Source: Microbacteriaceae bacterium MWH-Ta3 (GTDB lineage: Bacteria > Actinomycetota > Actinomycetes > Actinomycetales > Microbacteriaceae). Taken from it: a stretch of DNA of 64,000 bases. Below the pieces are notes generated by a model. That model was not told where the DNA came from. It saw only the letters and a list, made by a program, of their open reading frames with translations, and ran no database searches. The DNA lies in the NCBI GenBank assembly GCA_003053925.1, contig QBKD01000001.1:186001-250000 (forward strand), given 5' to 3'. Every line of letters begins with the position of its first letter. Position 1 is the stretch's first letter. Positions 62,301 through 64,000 of the stretch are shown in pieces. Both the position numbers and the translations under genes were made by a program.

Positions 62301-62832
62301 CCGTCTTTTCCTTACGACGGCGATGCTTCAGAATTCCGGCGGCTTCTTCGATGAAGCCGCGGCGATCCTCGGGTGTTGCCTGCAAGACGTTATCCAAACG
62401 ACCCTGGCCCACAATGACGTGCATTTCACGGCCCAGCCCCGAATCGCTGAGAAGCTCTTGGACATCCAGCAGACGGCAGGACTCACCATTGATGGCGTAA
62501 TCGCTTTGTCCGTTGCGGAAGAGCGTGCGTGAAATGGTGACTTCGGTGTATTCGATGGGCAGCGCACCATCGGCGTTGTCGATGGTGAGAATTACCTCGG
62601 CGCGCCCCAGAGGTCCGCGCGTGCTGGTTCCCGCGAAAATGACATCTTCCATCTTGCCGCCGCGCAGGGTCTTTGCGCCCTGCTCGCCCATCACCCAAGC
62701 AAGGGCATCGACGACGTTCGACTTGCCCGAACCGTTCGGGCCAACAACGGCGGTGACGCCGGGCTCAAACTGGAAAGTGGTCGGCTGCGCGAACGACTTA
62801 AATCCCTTGAGCGTGAGGGACTTGAGATGCAT
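59341..62832 (-). CDS. smc: Chromosome partition protein SMC
   Basis: SMC condenses the chromosome with ScpA and ScpB. The 1163-residue protein has Walker A GPNGSGKSNVVDALAWVMG at the N-terminus, two long coiled coils (about 160-500 and 670-1000) around a hinge (GIRGIVADAVQVDAGFETA), and the C-terminal signature LLSGGERSLAAVAL with Walker B FYILDEVEAALDDAN. ATG 62832 has GATAAT 6 nt upstream. It precedes ftsY with one-base overlap. Confidence 0.97.
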   Translation of the reverse strand: MHLKSLTLKGFKSFAQPTTFQFEPGVTAVVGPNGSGKSNVVDALAWVMGEQGAKTLRGGKMEDVIFAGTSTRGPLGRAEVILTIDNADGALPIEYTEVTISRTLFRNGQSDYAINGESCRLLDVQELLSDSGLGREMHVIVGQGRLDNVLQATPEDRRGFIEEAAGILKHRRRKEKTVRKLEAMQTNLTRLNDLAGEIRRQLKPLGKQAEVAREAQNIAAVVRDARSRILADDVVTLRREVDDHQRSENERQTERIVVGEQLEQVTLRLAHLEERLTSDAVDGARRTAHDLEQVRERLRSLSNLAHERIVLLSSDIAESVPLISVTDDMVDQARADVVAMHAQIAEVEERLGHAAAHTATASASLDAIDHEIAEQGALISQHDLDKAALESRVDIARSRVASAKGEQLRYDNARDAAVARRDDAETQLDGLDTLDGGDNAELEEAVTTAETQALAAQSALDAAREALHTQERERDGLAARVSALSLALDSRDGSSSLAGRSGIRGIVADAVQVDAGFETAIAAALGGLAEAVLADSRDAAVSALNHVDSTDAGRVDILFAETDGAVESAIAIAGLDAALDRVKAPAGVRGVLARAYIAADLDAARAAWPAIVDAGLADTAVLVTRSGEVLTRFLLRGGQGAQPSRIELAAERDEAQSKLEKISTQIERDRNAVEALRDEVTTAKQRSQKALTDLRAFDARHAEQVEAVSRLRAGRDAAIAELERLDASLDKARATVAEAQAETDAAIRALDEFLARPRPVLDATSRDRAVAELDAARQSEMTVRIEMETLRERHRAERDRAEELARSRDAERAAVTERAALRVKRRAQLDRAEHIASYLPPVLAAVDESVAEAHVRLAEEEATRNENSAALTDLRRQESELRERYSRITDGVHGLEMQIYEKKLHLSSLLERAADEFGLVEEVLIAEFGPETLVPQVDGDPIPFDRAEQAARLKSAERSMEQLGRVNPLALEEFAALEQRHTFLTEQLADLEKTRADLLQIIEELDEKMQVIFLQAFHDTKAAFEDILPVLFPGGTGHLLLTDPDSPLTTGIEVSVKPVGKKIERLSLLSGGERSLAAVALLVAIFKARPSPFYILDEVEAALDDANLGRLLTIIEGLRESSQLIIITHQKRTMEIADALYGVSMRQDGVSAVVGQRVKAGEA

Positions 62833-62838
62833 GTGTCT

Positions 62839-62844
62839 ATTATC
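62839..62844 (-). promoter_or_regulatory. -10 box of a leaderless smc promoter
   Basis: GATAAT on the minus strand ends 6 nt before the ATG at 62832, identical in sequence and spacing to the DCC promoter. Confidence 0.6.
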
Positions 62845-62859
62845 CCGAGTACACGTCGT

Positions 62860-63732
62860 TCAGGAAACTCGCTGGCACTGCGGACAAAAGTGCGACGAAC
62901 GGTTCTGCCACTTCGCACGCTCGATCGGCGCACCGCACCGCGGACACGGTGTGCCCTGTTGCCCGTATGCCGACAACGACACGTCGAAGTACCCAGATTC
63001 GCCATTGACGTTCACATACAAGGAATCAAACGAGGTTCCGCCCGCGGTCAACGCCACGCGCATGACGCGCTGCGCCTCGGAAATCAGGACCTGGTAATCC
63101 TCGACCGTCAGGCGATTCGCGGGCGTCAGGTAGTGAATTCCCGCGGCCCAGAGGGCTTCGTCGGCATAGATGTTGCCGATTCCGGACAGCAATTCCTGGT
63201 TCAGGAGGGCGACCTTGATGGCCACCGTGCGGGTACGCATACGGGCAATGACCGCGTCGAGGTCCAGGTGTGGGTCAAGCGCGTCGCGGGCAATGTGCGC
63301 CACCTGACGCGGCAGTAGCGCTGCATCGGACCCCAGCCCCGCCGCGAATCCATCACGTGTGGGCACAAGGTGATCAATCGCGAGTGAACCGAATAAGCGC
63401 TGGTCCACATACGACAGCGGCGGTCGATCGTTCAGCACCATCCGCACGCGCTCGTGCCGCAGTGAGTCGTCACGCGACACGCGGAACTGACCGCTCATGC
63501 CCAGGTGCGCGACAAGAGCGTCGCCCGAATCGAGGGGCAGCCACACAAATTTTCCACGCCGCACTGCGGCGGTCACCGTGTGCCCGGATAATTCCGAGGC
63601 AAACGCGGCAGCCGAACCCGGATGGCGCTTCAGTGCGCGCGGGTCGAACACCTGCACGTCGTCGATTCGCGCACCCACCAGGTGCGTCACCAAGCCACGA
63701 CGCACCACCTCGACCTCGGGAAGTTCGGGCAT
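62860..63732 (-). CDS. mutM: Formamidopyrimidine-DNA glycosylase
   Basis: MutM (Fpg) removes 8-oxoguanine. The 290-residue protein starts with the catalytic PELPEVEVVRRGL, has the Lys in RRGKFVWLPL, the H2TH region ELLSGIGNIYADEALWAAGIHY, and the C-terminal zinc finger CPRCGAPIERAKW with CPQC. It acts in the same GO pathway as mutY. It begins 5 nt after the rnc stop. Confidence 0.97.
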   Translation of the reverse strand: MPELPEVEVVRRGLVTHLVGARIDDVQVFDPRALKRHPGSAAAFASELSGHTVTAAVRRGKFVWLPLDSGDALVAHLGMSGQFRVSRDDSLRHERVRMVLNDRPPLSYVDQRLFGSLAIDHLVPTRDGFAAGLGSDAALLPRQVAHIARDALDPHLDLDAVIARMRTRTVAIKVALLNQELLSGIGNIYADEALWAAGIHYLTPANRLTVEDYQVLISEAQRVMRVALTAGGTSFDSLYVNVNGESGYFDVSLSAYGQQGTPCPRCGAPIERAKWQNRSSHFCPQCQRVS

Positions 63733-63737
63733 GGGCG

Positions 63738-64000
63738 CTACGCCGTGGTTCCGGAAATCTTTTCCCAGGCCGACAGTGCTGCCGCGGCCTCGGCGGCCTT
63801 TTTGCTGGATCCCGTACCCGTACCCGCCGGTGTTCCAGCGAACGACACGGTGGCCGTAAACGTGCGCGCATGGTCGGGGCCATCCGCCGTCACGGAATAC
63901 GACGGCTTCGCCATCCCCGCGCGGTCGGCGTGTTCCTGCAAAGCGGTCTTCGGGTCCATCGACGCACCAAAGCGATCGACCTCGTCGAACAGCGGACCCA
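63738..64000 (-). CDS. rnc: Ribonuclease III, C-terminal part (truncated by window edge)
   Basis: The visible 87 codons run from the right edge. They begin in the linker after the catalytic domain (PLFDEVDRFGASMDPKTALQE) and hold the double-stranded-RNA-binding domain (YSVTADGPDHARTFTATVSF; KKAAEAAAALSAWEKI). The rnc-mutM-smc-ftsY order is conserved. The N-terminal catalytic domain is outside the window. Confidence 0.9.
   Translation of the reverse strand, partial: GPLFDEVDRFGASMDPKTALQEHADRAGMAKPSYSVTADGPDHARTFTATVSFAGTPAGTGTGSSKKAAEAAAALSAWEKISGTTA

Overview
The window reads as a stretch of chromosome from a high-GC Actinomycetota, most like a member of Microbacteriaceae with compact, streamlined gene spacing. 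The evidence is conserved gene order rather than any marker rRNA: rnc-mutM-smc-ftsY-ffh-rpsP-khpA-rimM-trmD-rplS-lepB-rnhB-yraN-yifB-dprA-xerC-rpsB-tsf-pyrH-frr-cdsA-dxr-rseP-ispG-proS-nusA-rnpM-infB-rbfA-mutY, nearly all on the minus strand. Actinobacterial family genes (GlgE, DUF2469, DivIVA-type proteins, an LAETG-anchored surface protein) fit this. Genus and species cannot be named from the sequence alone. I see no rRNA, tRNA, CRISPR array, transposase or prophage.

Layout from left to right. 1-928: the N-terminal part of an SNF2-type helicase, cut by the window edge. 1135-2271: a surface protein with an LAETG sorting signal. 2284-2513: a terminator and an inverted-repeat element. 2523-13633: mutY, rbfA, infB, rnpM, nusA, proS, ispG, rseP and dxr, the translation/transcription block plus two MEP isoprenoid genes; rimP is missing from its usual place between proS and nusA. 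13668-17376: a secreted propeller-like protein, mnmA and a cysteine desulfurase. 17410-26434: an alpha-glucan cluster (glgX, glgP, glgE, glgB). 26439-30493: a large membrane/lipoprotein-like protein, a DivIVA-like coiled coil and an AI-2E-type permease. 30490-37528: hydrolase, small Cys/His protein, lytic transglycosylase-like protein, a four-repeat DivIVA protein, cdsA, frr, an EamA permease, pyrH, tsf and rpsB. 37772-42913: an M23 peptidase, xerC, a divergent MMPL/MarR pair and a CpdA-like phosphodiesterase. 42942-46056: dprA, yifB and yraN. 46176-48740: an unrecognised AT-richer membrane protein. 48833-64000: the lepB-rnhB-DUF2469 group, a DCC protein, rplS, map, two small genes, trmD to rpsP, a second EamA permease, ffh, gamma-carbonic anhydrase-like protein, ftsY, smc, mutM and the 3' end of rnc.

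How the genes work together. Most of the window is core machinery: ribosome assembly and translation (infB, rbfA, rimM, rpsB, rpsP, rplS, tsf, frr), protein targeting (ffh, ftsY, lepB), chromosome dynamics (smc, xerC), DNA repair (mutY, mutM, yraN, dprA, rnhB) and envelope growth (DivIVA-type proteins, transglycosylase, M23 peptidase, cdsA). The accessory metabolic block is glycogen-like glucan synthesis through maltose-1-phosphate (GlgE) and branching (GlgB), opposed by phosphorolysis (GlgP) and debranching (GlgX).

Two genome-wide habits show here. First, many genes appear to have leaderless promoters in which a TAnnnT or GATAAT -10 box ends 6 nt (sometimes 7) before the start codon. Second, co-directional genes are often fused by TAATG or ATGA stop-start overlaps. 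No stretch above 300 bases lacks a gene; the longer gaps (929-1134, 2272-2522, 37529-37771, 50508-50735, 51579-51794) hold promoters, terminators, hairpins or the inverted-repeat element.
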